Position numbers and translations under genes: made by a program. This document shows, piece by piece, positions 35,105 to 45,059 of a stretch of 64,000 nt of DNA. Under the pieces are notes generated by a model. It was not told where the DNA came from. It saw only the letters and a list, made by a program, of their open reading frames with translations, and ran no database searches. Origin of the DNA: Heracleum sosnowskyi. Its lineage: Eukaryota > Streptophyta > Magnoliopsida > Apiales > Apiaceae. Every line of letters starts with the position of its first letter. Positions within the stretch are counted from its first letter, which is position 1. The stretch covers positions 140,338,574 through 140,402,573 of the forward strand of contig CM061236.1 of the NCBI GenBank assembly GCA_030848705.1, read 5' to 3'.

Positions 35105-35365
35105 TTAAACTACTATTTTCTTCTTCTTCCTCAGTCTTCTTCCATGTCTTCTTCTTTCTTCATTCTCCTCCTCCTGTTTTTTCTTTTCCAGCCTCTCCAA
35201 TTCCTCGACATTATCTTGAATTTCTTGAATTTTCTTCACGAATTTAGCTGAATTACGACCTCCTCTTAGTTCTCTCATCTTCTTCCTCAACTTGATCCTT
35301 TCACAGATCAAGTCGTTGGTCACGGCTGTGAATTCCCTCTCCATCTCTCTCTCTCTCTTTTTCAT
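35105..35365 (-). CDS. Small coiled-coil ORF, right palindrome arm (86 aa)
   Basis: The counterpart of the left-arm ORF: MEREFTAVTNDLICERIKLR, then RELRGGRNSAKFVKKIQEI and NVEELERLEKKKQEEENEER. It has an in-frame extension MKKRERE upstream and a basic C-terminus (RRLRKKKKIVV). It differs from the left copy by several substitutions and an indel, yet stays open over the shared part. The same TATA-like and CT-rich leader precedes it on the minus strand. Function unknown. Confidence 0.45.
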   Translation of the reverse strand: MKKREREMEREFTAVTNDLICERIKLRKKMRELRGGRNSAKFVKKIQEIQDNVEELERLEKKKQEEENEERRRHGRRLRKKKKIVV

Positions 35366-35556
35366 GCTAAAATTGTTTTATGTCTTTTGCATGGTTTTTG
35401 AGGGAGGGAGGGTATATATCCTTCGTGCTCACCGGTATGTCTTTAATTTTCTGCCTAGGTTTACTTAATGATTCTCAGTAGGCATACAGCTTGTAATTTT
35501 TACAAAAATTTATTATCCTACTACTAATTACTAAATGAAAGTGACCCCCTGCACAC

Positions 35557-35783
35557 CTTATGTTTTTTCACAGCATACAGTTGATGTGCCTGTTGGTGTA
35601 CTTGATGAGAGGTATGTGTCGACTAGGTGTGGTGGTGGTTATCATCGGTATTTGGTTCATTGGAGTGGCAAGTCAGAGGATGAGTGCACCTGGATCAGCG
35701 TTTCGTAAGCTTGCTCCCGACCTTTTCCAGCGCTACAGGAGGTTTAGTTTGACAGAGCCGAACCTTTCTTAGCGGGGGAGAGT
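35557..35783 (+). pseudogene. Chromodomain end and polypurine tract of chromovirus E
   Basis: TVDVPVGVLDERYVSTRCGG, YHRYLVHWSGKS and DECTWI form a gypsy chromodomain. A frame slip then leads to KLAPDLFQRYRRFSLTEPN and a stop. agcgggggagagt (35771-35783) is the polypurine tract, followed by the LTR. Together with 33002-33173 this is the same pol gene split by the palindrome. Confidence 0.8.
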
Positions 35784-36070
35784 TGATAGGGATCAGCTAA
35801 TATATTAATTGTTATTATTATTATTATATATTAGACATTTTATAGATCACTGGACTTTATGTTAGCCCACATGTTTAGAGCTTTGGTTTATTATGTTGTG
35901 GGCCTTGATTTATTAGCCTGTTAGGTTTTATATTTCGGTATATATACCGAAACATTTTTATATTGTGGGTACGCTTGGATTATCATTTTTCTTGGGAAAA
36001 AATTGATTATTCTTGGAATATCGTAGAAGTCTTTGCTTGATTATTCACTTTCAATTATTGTCCTGCATCA
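35784..36070 (+). repeat. 3' LTR of chromovirus E
   Basis: 287 bp, TGATAGGGATCAGC...GTCCTGCATCA, with TGAT/ATCA ends. It contains an ATT-rich tract and the perfect 20-bp palindrome TTTCGGTATATATACCGAAA (35933-35952) overlapping a TATA motif. Related pieces lie at 24906, 32600 and 32780. Confidence 0.85.
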
Positions 36071-36149
36071 GCACGCATATAAGATGCGGATGCCGACTTT
36101 AGCGGTCAAATGATGTTGTAGTAGGGGTAGCCCTAGAGAAAAAGATGAT

Positions 36150-36223
36150 AGTATATCACCAACATTGAGTCATTATCTGACAATCAAGTATATCACCAAC
36201 ATTGAGTCATTATCTGACAATCA
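36150..36223. repeat. Exact two-copy tandem repeat, 37 bp unit
   Basis: agtatatcaccaacattgag plus tcattatctgacaatca occurs twice without mismatch (36150-36186 and 36187-36223), indicating a recent duplication. Confidence 0.92.
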
Positions 36224-36310
36224 ATCATAAGTATGAGACATCAAAAAAATTATATCAAGTGCTTTCTGAGAGAATAATGAAGCCAAATCTAATATAATAA
36301 TGAGGAGTTA

Positions 36311-36523
36311 TTGAGCTTAATCAACTTGTTCGATGAGGTTAAACAACTACTTAACAAGGTGGGGTGGTCTGATTTGTTGCACATGAGCGAGCCTTCTTAT
36401 GAGCAATTGACGGTGAAATTCTTAAGTTCTTTTAAACATTCGGATCGCAACAGGTTCTTTTTTCAAATTGCTAAAATTGACCATAAGGTTAGCAACCCAG
36501 AGGTGCTGCAATGGGAGGAGTGA
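36311..36523 (+). pseudogene. Athila-like ORF1 / plant transposon protein fragment
   Basis: The frame LFDEVKQLLNKVGWSDLL, then SEPSYEQLTVKFLSSF and DRNRFFFQIA, resembles the N-terminal domain of Athila-type gag and 'putative plant transposon protein' sequences (helix, then SYxxLTxxFLxSF). It stops at 36523 and has no continuation. Assignment is from memory of the motif. Confidence 0.4.
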
Positions 36524-36608
36524 GGATACGTCCCATTTTCCAGTTAACTCCGAGGTCCGATCAAGCCAACAACTCCTACAATGACCAATTGTTCTCTATC
36601 TATCACAT

Positions 36609-36976
36609 TTCATCCCAACTTGTAAGTCCAACTTACCTATATATTAATAGGTTGCTTAACCATACCATTTTACAAGAGGTGATAGCCTTGATTCCTTTGA
36701 AGGGGTGTCGAAAGAGGTTTTTAAAAAAATTTATGGTATGCATCATGGCATCAACTATCAAGTTTGATTTACTTCAATCTTGTCCAAGAAGCTACTTCAT
36801 CCCAAATTGGAAGTCCAACTTACCTATATATTAATAGGTTTCTTAACCATACCATTTTAGAAGAGGTGATAGCCTCCAAGAGGTGTCGAAAGAGGTTTTA
36901 AAAAAATTATATGGTATGCATCATGGCATCAACTATCAAGTTTGATTTACTTCAATCTTGGCCAAGCGGTTCAATG
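36609..36976. repeat. Two-copy tandem duplication, period 187 bp
   Basis: aagtccaacttacctatata at 36624 recurs at 36811, and the following ~150 bp match with minor indels (catcatggcatcaactatca, tttgatttacttcaatcttg). The second copy is a few bases shorter. Confidence 0.88.
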
Positions 36977-38833
36977 ATATTGCTTCATGGGTGCAAGGAT
37001 CCATTATTATAAGTGGTTAGTAGTAGTTATATAATTGAGTACATTCATATGCAAATCAAAAAAATAACCTATAAAAATATAAGATCATAAATAATATATA
37101 AGTCTCGAATCCTATTTATATTTTAGAGCCAATGTAAACGTTATCGACATATTATTTTAGCTCGGTGGAAACAAAACCTTTTTCCTCAGGATCCCTTGAT
37201 CCTTGCCGGATGTGCTTGACGGTCCCCCATAAGCGCATGCATGGAGATTCTGTCTGTCGGAGGTTCTAGACAACGGTTTACGACGGGTACCGAGAAAGAT
37301 TACTTTTTTTTTTTAACATTCTTTCTTGAGGTCAGTCTTTGTGAAGGCCCTTTTTCTCGTTGACTGGCCCTCTGCGATCGAGTAAATAGCTCTACGAAAA
37401 TACACATGCTAAATTATAAAGTAGTACATAACATTATTCTATATATGTTATTTTTTTTTTAATGTTTACTTCTATTCTTGTTATGATTTCATTCTGTATT
37501 TCTTTATTCTTATTTAAAATTAACAAAAAAAATTATTTATTTCAATTTAATGTTTAATGTTATTTATGTTATTTTTTATTCAAAATTAATTTATATTATG
37601 TGAATATAAAGGGTCGTGCAAAGCACGGGTTTAGGACTATTCTAGATTATAGAATCAGTGTAACAATCATTATACGATATGTTTCATGTTTTTATTTATG
37701 AATTGTAGTAGTAGATTAAAATTGAAAAAAGATAAAAAAAAAAAAAGGATTAGTTTAAGTCACCTGGCTTCCAAGTAAACCATTGTTTTACACATGCCAA
37801 ATTACTACATAGCTTTGAATCGACAGTCTGGGGACCAATTACACATTGGTTCTAATTAATATGAAGAAAAACGTAAATAGTATTGTGAACTTAGTTGTAC
37901 TATCTTAACAATTTAGTTAGTGAAAGCTCAATGGTGGTATAGAGACGAAATATCTTAATGTGGCGCTTGCTGAATGCTGAGATGCTGGTATAGGGATTCT
38001 GGTGTGAGTGTAAGGCAGGATTTCAAGGCCATATAAACTTAATATTTAAAATTGACGAAGCAGAGGGGTGATATGATAGTTACAGAAGATCGACAAGAAT
38101 AAATTGGGCTAAATAGTGTACAGTGTTCTAGACCATAAAAATAAGGTTCTATGTAAAACCACTATAGTGAAAAAAATAAACAATCTTGCTATGCAAATAT
38201 GATCACATTGTCCACCGCAAATAAAAGAATTCATCACATTCTCACTTAATCAAACGAAAAACTCAGCATCAAAATTCACAAACCACGCGGAAAATGGTCC
38301 TTAACATAATCCAACTAATAAAAAAACTACTCATCGGAATTTTCTTATACTTGGTAAAGTTGCATCGTATTAGTATTAGCGCAAGCAATTTCACCTAGCA
38401 CTGTATTAGCTGATACAACTTTAGTAATTTGATCAAACAGGTGGGGAGCGTAGTTACATTGTTATGTTATCTTATTATTCATTACCACCAAGGTGCAAAA
38501 GCTTTGTAATAAGAATATCAGTGACAACATAATAAGTATACAAAGCTGATGAATTGCAAAAGATTAGGTCTTACGCTCGATAGCGGTGAATCAGCTGTAG
38601 TTCCACAAGTTTTCTTCGTGATTGTTCTAAAGAAAATCAAGTGAAGAGGTATATCTAAGCGTGTGTATATTTAAGCGGTGGCTCGGCTATAAATACGAAA
38701 ATCAGAAAACGTGGGCTTTAGATAATCTTGGGAAATGTTTTGGGCCTTTACAGTCTTGGTTTTAAAGATCTTTATCTGTCACTTGCCCATACCCTTTACC
38801 TACTTCCATTATCCATCCATCCACTTATATACA
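36977..38833. other. Gene-free stretch, one possible Helitron end
   Basis: No supported coding region. At 37615-37645, CGTGCAAAGCACG forms a 5-bp-stem hairpin followed 14 bases later by CTAG, resembling a Helitron 3' terminus, but the next base is A, not T, and no matching 5' end was found. The rest is AT-rich. Confidence 0.45.
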
Positions 38834-40039
38834 CTAGCCTACAATCGGCACCGGCTTAAAAAATAATAAACTAAAAAATTTAATATTAATAAAAAATATT
38901 AAAATAAAAGTAAAAATTATAAAATGAGACACTTAAATATTAATTGAAACATAAAAAAATACATATGAGGTTGGGAAGATAAATGAGATAATAAAATAAT
39001 ATTAATAATAAGGACAGATAGAAAAGCTAAAATATTTTAATTAAAAAAAGTAATTGCCGGTGATATTTTTAGAAGTTTTTTAATTATATTAATTGTATTT
39101 ATTAAAAAAATACCTTGACATGTTAAAATAAGTAAGCTTTTTTAATAAGGACAAATAGAAAAGCTAATATGTTTTAATTTAAAAAAAGTAACTGCCCGTA
39201 ATATTTTTAGATGTGTTTAATTATATTAATTGTATTTGTTAAAAAAATATGTTGACTTTTAAAATAGGTAAGTTTTTTTAAATAATTAAAAATATTAAAA
39301 ATAGGTTTTAAAATATATAAGTAAGGGTTGTACTTTATATTTTTGGAAAATAGAAATTTTAATGATAACAAATAAAAAAGGTAATATATTTTAATTTAAA
39401 TGTAATTTCCTGTGATATTTTCGGAAAAGAATTAGATTTTGTTAGAAAAAAATGTTGTAACTATAAAAGACAATCAGCTAGTTACTATTTTGTATTATTT
39501 TATTATTTATTAAATAGAGTATTAAAATATGTTTTAAAATAAATAAGTAAGAATTGCACCTTATATTTTTAGAAAATAGAGATTTTAGTGATAACAAATA
39601 TAAAAGATAATATGTTTTAATTTAAAGGTAATTGACGTGATATTTTTGAAAAAGGAGTAGATTTTGTTAGATTTTTTTTTAATTATAAAAGACAATTAGC
39701 TAGTTACTATTTTTATATTATTTTATTATTTATTAAATAGAGTATTAAAATATGTTTTAAAATAAATAAATAAGGATTGCACCTCATATTTTTGGAAAAC
39801 GGAGATTTTAGTGATAACAAATATAAAAGGTAATATGTATTAATTTAAAGATAATTGTCGTGATATTTTTGGAAAAGAAGTAGATTTTGTTAGAAAAAAA
39901 ATATTTTAATTATAAATGGCAATCATCTAGTTACTTTTATATTTTTATATTATTTATTAAATAGAATAAAGTACCGAAAACCGGCCGAAAACTGAAAACC
40001 AAAACTTTCAATGTTTCGGCTTTAATAATATAGTATAGA
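38834..40039 (-). mobile_element. Non-autonomous Helitron, 1.2 kb
   Basis: The minus-strand 5' end reads TCTATACTATATTATTAAAG, the classic plant Helitron start, preceded by A. The minus-strand 3' end reads ...ccgattgtaggCTAG followed by T, as expected for insertion between A and T. The terminal hairpin is weak (CGG-TG-CCG). The interior is AT-rich, holds five diverged copies of a repeat and encodes no Rep/helicase. Confidence 0.7.
39010..39905. repeat. Internal Helitron repeats, period about 110-225 bp
   Basis: Five diverged copies share the order gataacaaat/ggacaRatag, aaagctaatatgttttaatt, then tgatatttttggaaaag and gattttgttag. Clear anchors are gataacaaat at 39364, 39590 and 39813 (spacing 226 and 223 bp); two shorter, older copies start near 39012 and 39148. 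Confidence 0.65.
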
Positions 40040-40164
40040 TTAAACGGCGTCTAGGGGCAATTTGAGTCATTTTAATACCTGTGAAAATACGATTTTACCC
40101 TTATTTGTTAAAAAAATTCAAAATTGTCATCCCTCTATTATTTATGTAAAAAATGTTGAATTTA

Positions 40165-40240
40165 GGTTGGCTTTAGGAATCGAACCCCCGACCTCCTCTC
40201 AAAAAATTAATGTCATAACCATTGTGCTACAATGTTTTGT
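40165..40240 (-). repeat. tRNA-like SINE head (Pol III boxes)
   Basis: On the minus strand tagcacaatggttatg resembles a tRNA A box and, about 30 nt on, ggtcgggggttcgattcc is a perfect B-box type T-arm (GGTTCGATTCC). No acceptor-stem pairing or anticodon arm is clear, so it is a tRNA-derived repeat, not a tRNA gene. Confidence 0.45.
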
Positions 40241-42019
40241 TGGGTTAAGTTTAAAAAACTTATTGGATAAACCGCATGTTCTCTTATTATCCAGTCGTTT
40301 ACCTCAGACTAGCTACTGGTTAGAAGTCCACTCTTTTCTTTTTAGTTTTAACTTTTGAGTAGATAAATTGTTTGTTAATATAATTTACAAAAATAAACTT
40401 CTAAATTATACATATATGTAATTGAATCCAGATAAAAAATAAGAATTTATTAACGTGCATATTTATGCAGAAATTAGATTATTGAAAGAATAAAATAGAA
40501 ATAGTATCTAAGAAAGGCTTATGTTGTATTTATAAAATCAACATAATGTATAATTGCATCACACAATTTTAGATATAAATTGACTATGAAGTATGAAAAT
40601 GGTTTGATGTAAAACTAATGTATTATGTCATATAATTTAGTTTGATAAATGAAATTCTAAATATATGAACAATTAATGAATATTTCGAAAGTTATCGCAC
40701 ATACAATAATTTTTAATGATTTTTTAGTATTAAAAGAGAGTGTGTGCGTGTGTCTATATATATATATTAATAATTAATTTAGAAATTTTTAATGTGTACA
40801 ATTAAACTATTAAACGATATTAAGTAAAATACATGAAATTTTCAAAGGAGCATTTAAAATAAATAAATTTGAGTTATACCATATACTAAGACTAATGTAA
40901 GATAAAGCAAAAAATTATAATTTAAGGTATTATCTCGATTTACAAGTTATTAATATAGTCTAATCATATGATATTAGACAACAACCCAAAATGAAAAACC
41001 TCATTAAATTATATTGCATATACACATTGAACTTTATGCTATCCAAGATGAGACACATGTTAGTTCTATGAATATAATAAGAAATATTTTCATGAATGTC
41101 ATTAGTTCACTACATTGCATAGTGTTGAAGCAAATGAATTTTTTATCCACATGCTAATTTTTGAGAAACTCATGATATTATCCTTCAACGTGCTATTTTT
41201 AAGCGGAAGAGTATGTAGGAAGTTTCAAACAACGTAACAAGTCTAGCTCTTTTGAAATGAAATTATATAATTATTTTTTTGTCTTGAATATTAATAATCT
41301 TTATATAGTTCATGTACTATTAATAATTTTTTATAATTATTTCAATATATGAGACATATAAAGACGTTAATGACTTGAAATTTTGGGTCATATTACGTTA
41401 GCGCTTATTCATCTTTAATAATGAAGTGATACTTACAGTTGAGCTTTGTATAACCACTAAAACAACAATTTTACCGAAATAACAAAGCAAACACGGGAAC
41501 ACGAGTACCGTGAGATAAGGTGTTACATGATATAGCATGCTCTTACATTTTGAAAAATTTATCTATGTTCTACTTTAACATTTTGAAAAATTTAGTCGCA
41601 TTCGGAATACGTTCTGCTTTAATAGTTTTTGTTTCGTTCATATTGTAATAAATGGCTAACAATTATTTTGTTCAGCCATATCAGCATGACTCTCTTTATC
41701 ATAAAAAAGGGACAACATAAGCACAGAGGGATCATAAACATCTATATTTCCCTTACTGAGAAAAAAAACAACTTCTATAAAAGTTGTTTTGTGTAACTTG
41801 AACACGTTTTAATTCTTGTGAACTCGCAAAATTTCGATCAGGTGTATTTGTGATTCACAAAATGTACACTATATATGTGATTATTACCATTTTTCAACAA
41901 GATTCACCAAAAATGATAAACTCAAACAATTATTTTTACACATCACTCACCTATCTCAAATAGATCAAGTTCAAACGTATTTTTGACAACAAATAATTTG
42001 TAGCTTAATTACACAGGGT
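40241..42019. other. AT-rich DNA ending in a Helitron 3' terminus, no gene seen
   Basis: No conserved ORF. The last part (acaaataatttgtagcttaa) leads into the Helitron end at 42020, so some of this stretch is probably the body of that Helitron. I found no convincing plus-strand TC 5' end. Confidence 0.45.
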
Positions 42020-42046
42020 CGTGCCTTGCACGGGCTGTTACGCTAG
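42020..42046 (+). mobile_element. Helitron 3' terminus (hairpin plus CTAG)
   Basis: CGTGCCTTGCACG (5-bp stem, 3-nt loop, 42020-42032) is followed 10 nt later by CTAG (42043-42046) and then T. This is the standard Helitron 3' end with insertion before T. The 5' end was not located. Confidence 0.75.
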
Positions 42047-42139
42047 TTATCTCTATAATAGGCCAACATGGCTTTCTATGCAATTCTATGCAATTTAGTA
42101 AATTACTGATATACCCCTATAATGTATAAATATACTAAA

Positions 42140-42230
42140 AATATTGTTACTAGCAAAAATTGAACCCATGACCTTTGGTTACAAAAGTATTTTATGTTAC
42201 CACTTCAACCATCATGCTAGGAGCCCATTT
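42140..42230 (-). repeat. Second tRNA-like SINE head, more diverged
   Basis: On the minus strand ctagcatgatggttgaagtgg is A-box-like and caaaggtcatgggttcaatt is B-box-like (GGTTCAA). The spacing is similar to the copy at 40165. Probably the same or a related SINE-type family. Confidence 0.35.
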
Positions 42231-42555
42231 GATAAAATTTTGAAGCTCATTTACCCCATACTTAAATAACTCTTAATATGTGTATGTTATTTAAACTTTT
42301 TTTTTAAAACTCATCCATCCATCCATTATATATTATATTATATTACATATATTATAGGTCAACAAGCCCTTTCAAGACTATTTAGTAATTTACTAATTCG
42401 CTCTTCCATCATATTAATATTAAAAAAATGAATTATATTCGCATCTCCCAACCACTACACCAAAAAAAAATTTAGAACATTTTTATGAATCATTGGAGCA
42501 TCTCCAATGGGGTTAGTGTTATGGATTAAAAAACGTACTTGTGAATTTAATGCTA

Positions 42556-42645
42556 AGGTTTAATCAGCTTCGAGCTTTAATGTGAGGGTTTAATGAGCTT
42601 CGAGCTTTTATGCGAGGGTTTAATGAGCTTCGAGCTTTTTATGGC
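42556..42645. repeat. LTR D sub-repeat 1, period about 29 bp, three copies
   Basis: 'gYgagggtttaatgagcttc' followed by gagctttta recurs three times with small changes. The same array is present in the right LTR (63655-63735), so it predates this insertion. Confidence 0.85.
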
Positions 42646-42867
42646 TGCACTTGTGTTTCGAGACTAAATCGGTCCTCACAAGATGCCTACGTATCTCAAT
42701 TCGTTATTGAGAATCAAGCCAAATACGTAGTTCTTGGTGTTGCCCTCGGGGCTATGGCGGCAGGGGCACACCAAGGACGTAGTGACTTGTATGTCCTTAT
42801 TCGAGGATGAAGTCTAAAACGTAGTTCTAGGGGTGCCTTTATGGCTTGTTGCGCCTTCGAGGCGTTA

Positions 42868-42990
42868 TGACGTATGGAGCTGTGCCCAAAAAGTAGTAGA
42901 TGACGTATGGAGCTGTGTCCAAAATGTGACGTATGGAGCTGTGTCCAAAACGTAGTATATAACGTATGGAGCTGTGTCCAAAACGTAGTT
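42868..42990. repeat. LTR D sub-repeat 2, acgtatggagctgtgYccaaaa, four copies
   Basis: Four copies of acgtatggagctgtg and tccaaaa with variable linkers (agtagtagatg, tgtg, cgtagtatata). The first copy is visible in the right LTR before the window ends. Confidence 0.85.
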
Positions 42991-43429
42991 CTGATTGTAG
43001 GATCAGGGTCCTTATATAGGCGTCTAGAGCCTAGTATTTATGGTATGTTTAGGAGTCTTAGCGAATAAGTCTCCTTTTTGATATTGAATAAACATTGTAT
43101 TTCTTGCTGGAGAATTCGTTTCCTTGTTGATAAAGGCTATGACTCATTAATTGCCTTTAATTGGGATTCCAGATCCTTCTTTGATGAATTTACCATATTT
43201 TGGACTCTTTTTATGAGCTGTATATTTTCCCTATTCATTAATTACGAAATTAATGAATAATTAGGGTGTCGGGCCTTAAATATCGGCCTTTCCATTGACT
43301 TGTCAATTATATTTCTATAATTACTTTTCTGACCATATCATTTGCCCCCCAACTTCTGGGAAAATCTCCTTGGGGTTTTCGTAGAAGTTAGAACATGTTT
43401 TTCCTCAAAATTTTCCATTTAAAGGGCAT

Positions 43430-44320
43430 TTTTGACCTCAAATTAGGTCATTTTCGACCTCCTTTTTGACCAGGAAACAAGTCATTTTCGACCTCAAATT
43501 CGACCAGGAAACAGGTCATTTTCGACCTGAAATTCGATCTGGATTTCGACCTCAACTGGAGTGAGGTCGAAGGTTTCGACCTCGATTTTTAAGTCTTTTT
43601 CGACCTCGAGCCTTCGACCTCGATCCAGCCTTTTTTCGACCTTTATTGGTCCCAGGTCGATGGTTTCGACCTCGACTTCCCAGTCATTTTCGACCTCGGT
43701 CATTCGACCTCGATCCCTTATACTTTCGACCTCGATTTACAGGTCATTTTCGACCTGGGTCATTCGACCTCGATTCCTCATACTTTCGACCTCATTTTGC
43801 AGGTCATTTTCGACCTGGGTCATTGGACCTCGTTCCAGCCTTTTTCGACCATGATTTCTAGGTCAATATCGACCTCGATCTCTAGGTCGTTTTTGACCTC
43901 ATTTTGGCGTGAGGTCGAACGCTTAGACCTCGTTTTCTAGGTCATATTCGACCTCATTCTTTCGACCTTGAATCCTTCTGTTTTCGACCTCACTTGGGTG
44001 TGAGGTCGAGGGGTTCGAGCTTGATTTATAGTGTATTTTCGATCTTAATCAATCGACTTCGATCTAGGGTCTTTTCGACCTCGAATTTTCAATTTTTTGA
44101 CTGGATTTTTGGTGCGAAGTCGATGGAAATGACCTCAATTCCTCGTATATTTTCGACTTCGAGCCTTCGATGTCGTTCTAAGGTTTTTTCGACCTCAATT
44201 TCATTATTTTTCGACTTTATTTGGGAGAGAGGTCGTTGGAATCGACCTCGTTTTCCCATATGTTTTCGACATCGGTCGTACGATTTCGATTTAATGTCTT
44301 TTTGACCTTAAATCTTTGAT
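43430..44320. repeat. Tandem repeats of the 3' spacer of element D (cgacct-rich)
   Basis: An array of tttcgacctcgaNNNNNNNggtca-type modules lies between pol and the 3' LTR. The clearest part, 43675-43795, has a 60-bp period (three units: tttcgacctcgacttccc, tttcgacctcgatttaca, tttcgacctcattttgca), while flanking units are more diverged. Ogre/Tat elements are known to carry such 3' UTR arrays that can seed satellites. ORFs here are artefacts of the repeat. Confidence 0.88.
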
Positions 44321-45059
44321 TTTGCCTTGGCTATATTTCAAATTTCATTCTTTTCTTGGGCCTTAACTAGCCCAATTTTTAATTGGACTTAAATTATTCC
44401 AGCCTTGGGCCTTATTGGGCCTTTATTGTTTGGGCTTCTAATTTGCCTGAGACCCAAATTATTTGGGTTTTAATCTCTATAATCCATAAATGGATTTGTG
44501 GGCCTTAACTGGCTATAGACGGTTGCCCTTAATTGAATCTCATCATTTTCTGGGTTTCTTACATGAAGTTTTGAAGAATTCTTTGAAGATTCTGGGCTTT
44601 CTTTGAAGATTCTGGGTTTAAAATGGTTGATCGCGCTTCCCAACGTCTATGATAATGCACTAGGATTTCATAGAAGTTATACCGGTCTTTTTCGAGACTT
44701 GGGGTCTTTTTATCCCTTACCTGGGACTTACTACCCTTTTTTGGGGATTTTAATATACACTAGTATTTCACGAGTATCGTCTTGGTGTAAAGTGTGGAGC
44801 GACCTACACATTTACGACGATTTTGCCTTATTCGAGGCTAACTTGACATTTGCATAAGCCTTTTTATGTCTTATACCGTCTTGTTTTGGCTTCAAGCCTT
44901 TCATTGAGCATATCGAATGATGGGGTTTGGACTGAATATCTTAGATTTATGGGGTTTCAACCCTTCATTTGCTTTCTAGGAAGCTCATGATTTCATCAAA
45001 CCTTATTTCTATTTGTCCTAGTAGTGAGTCCAATCAGGACACACTTTAAACATAATAGA
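44321..45059. other. Spacer between integrase end and tandem array of element D
   Basis: Non-coding 3' region of the element with tgggcctt-rich phrases (44340-44480). No conserved protein motif. Confidence 0.5.

Larger units (their letters stand above)
33174..35533. repeat. 2.36-kb palindrome (fold-back element) carrying captured gene fragments
   Basis: The left arm 33174-34324 and right arm 34380-35533 are inverted copies separated by a 55-bp spacer. The outer ends are tagtaattagtagtaggata and its complement tatcctactactaattacta. Matching landmarks down both arms: ccctccctccctcaaaaacc, the small ORF, the tail attaggctttagcctttagt, an ARP6 piece, and gaaatatagtgat at the tip. Arms differ by scattered substitutions and small indels (the left lacks about 33 bp of the ARP6 start and has a 30-bp duplication). 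This argues against an assembly hairpin. It interrupts chromovirus E. TAATTA flanks the arms but is itself palindromic, so it is weak target-duplication evidence. No transposase is present. MULE-like fold-back or an inverted duplication of a pack-type element are the best guesses. Confidence 0.9.
42517..43340 (-). repeat. 3' LTR of element D
   Basis: Plus-strand TGTTATGGATTAAAAAACG to GACCATATCA (824 bp); in element sense it runs TGATATGGTC to CCATAACA. The purine tract in element sense (aagttggggggcaaa) lies at 43341-43355. It matches the right LTR at 63613 closely over the visible 388 bp. Confidence 0.9.

Noticed and set aside
36150..36976. CRISPR-like direct repeats
   Set aside because: Only two copies each of 37 and 187 bp, no spacers, plant nuclear context.
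40165..40240. Functional tRNA gene
   Set aside because: A and B boxes are present, but no acceptor stem, D-arm or anticodon arm pairing could be drawn.
42610..42810. 66-76 aa plus-strand ORF duplicated at 63676-63906
   Set aside because: It lies within the LTR of element D on the non-element strand; duplication is simply the LTR pair.
43494..43861. Overlapping plus- and minus-strand ORFs (FSTSV, RPRS repeats)
   Set aside because: They are translations of the cgacct tandem array; repeat periods divisible by three keep frames open without selection.
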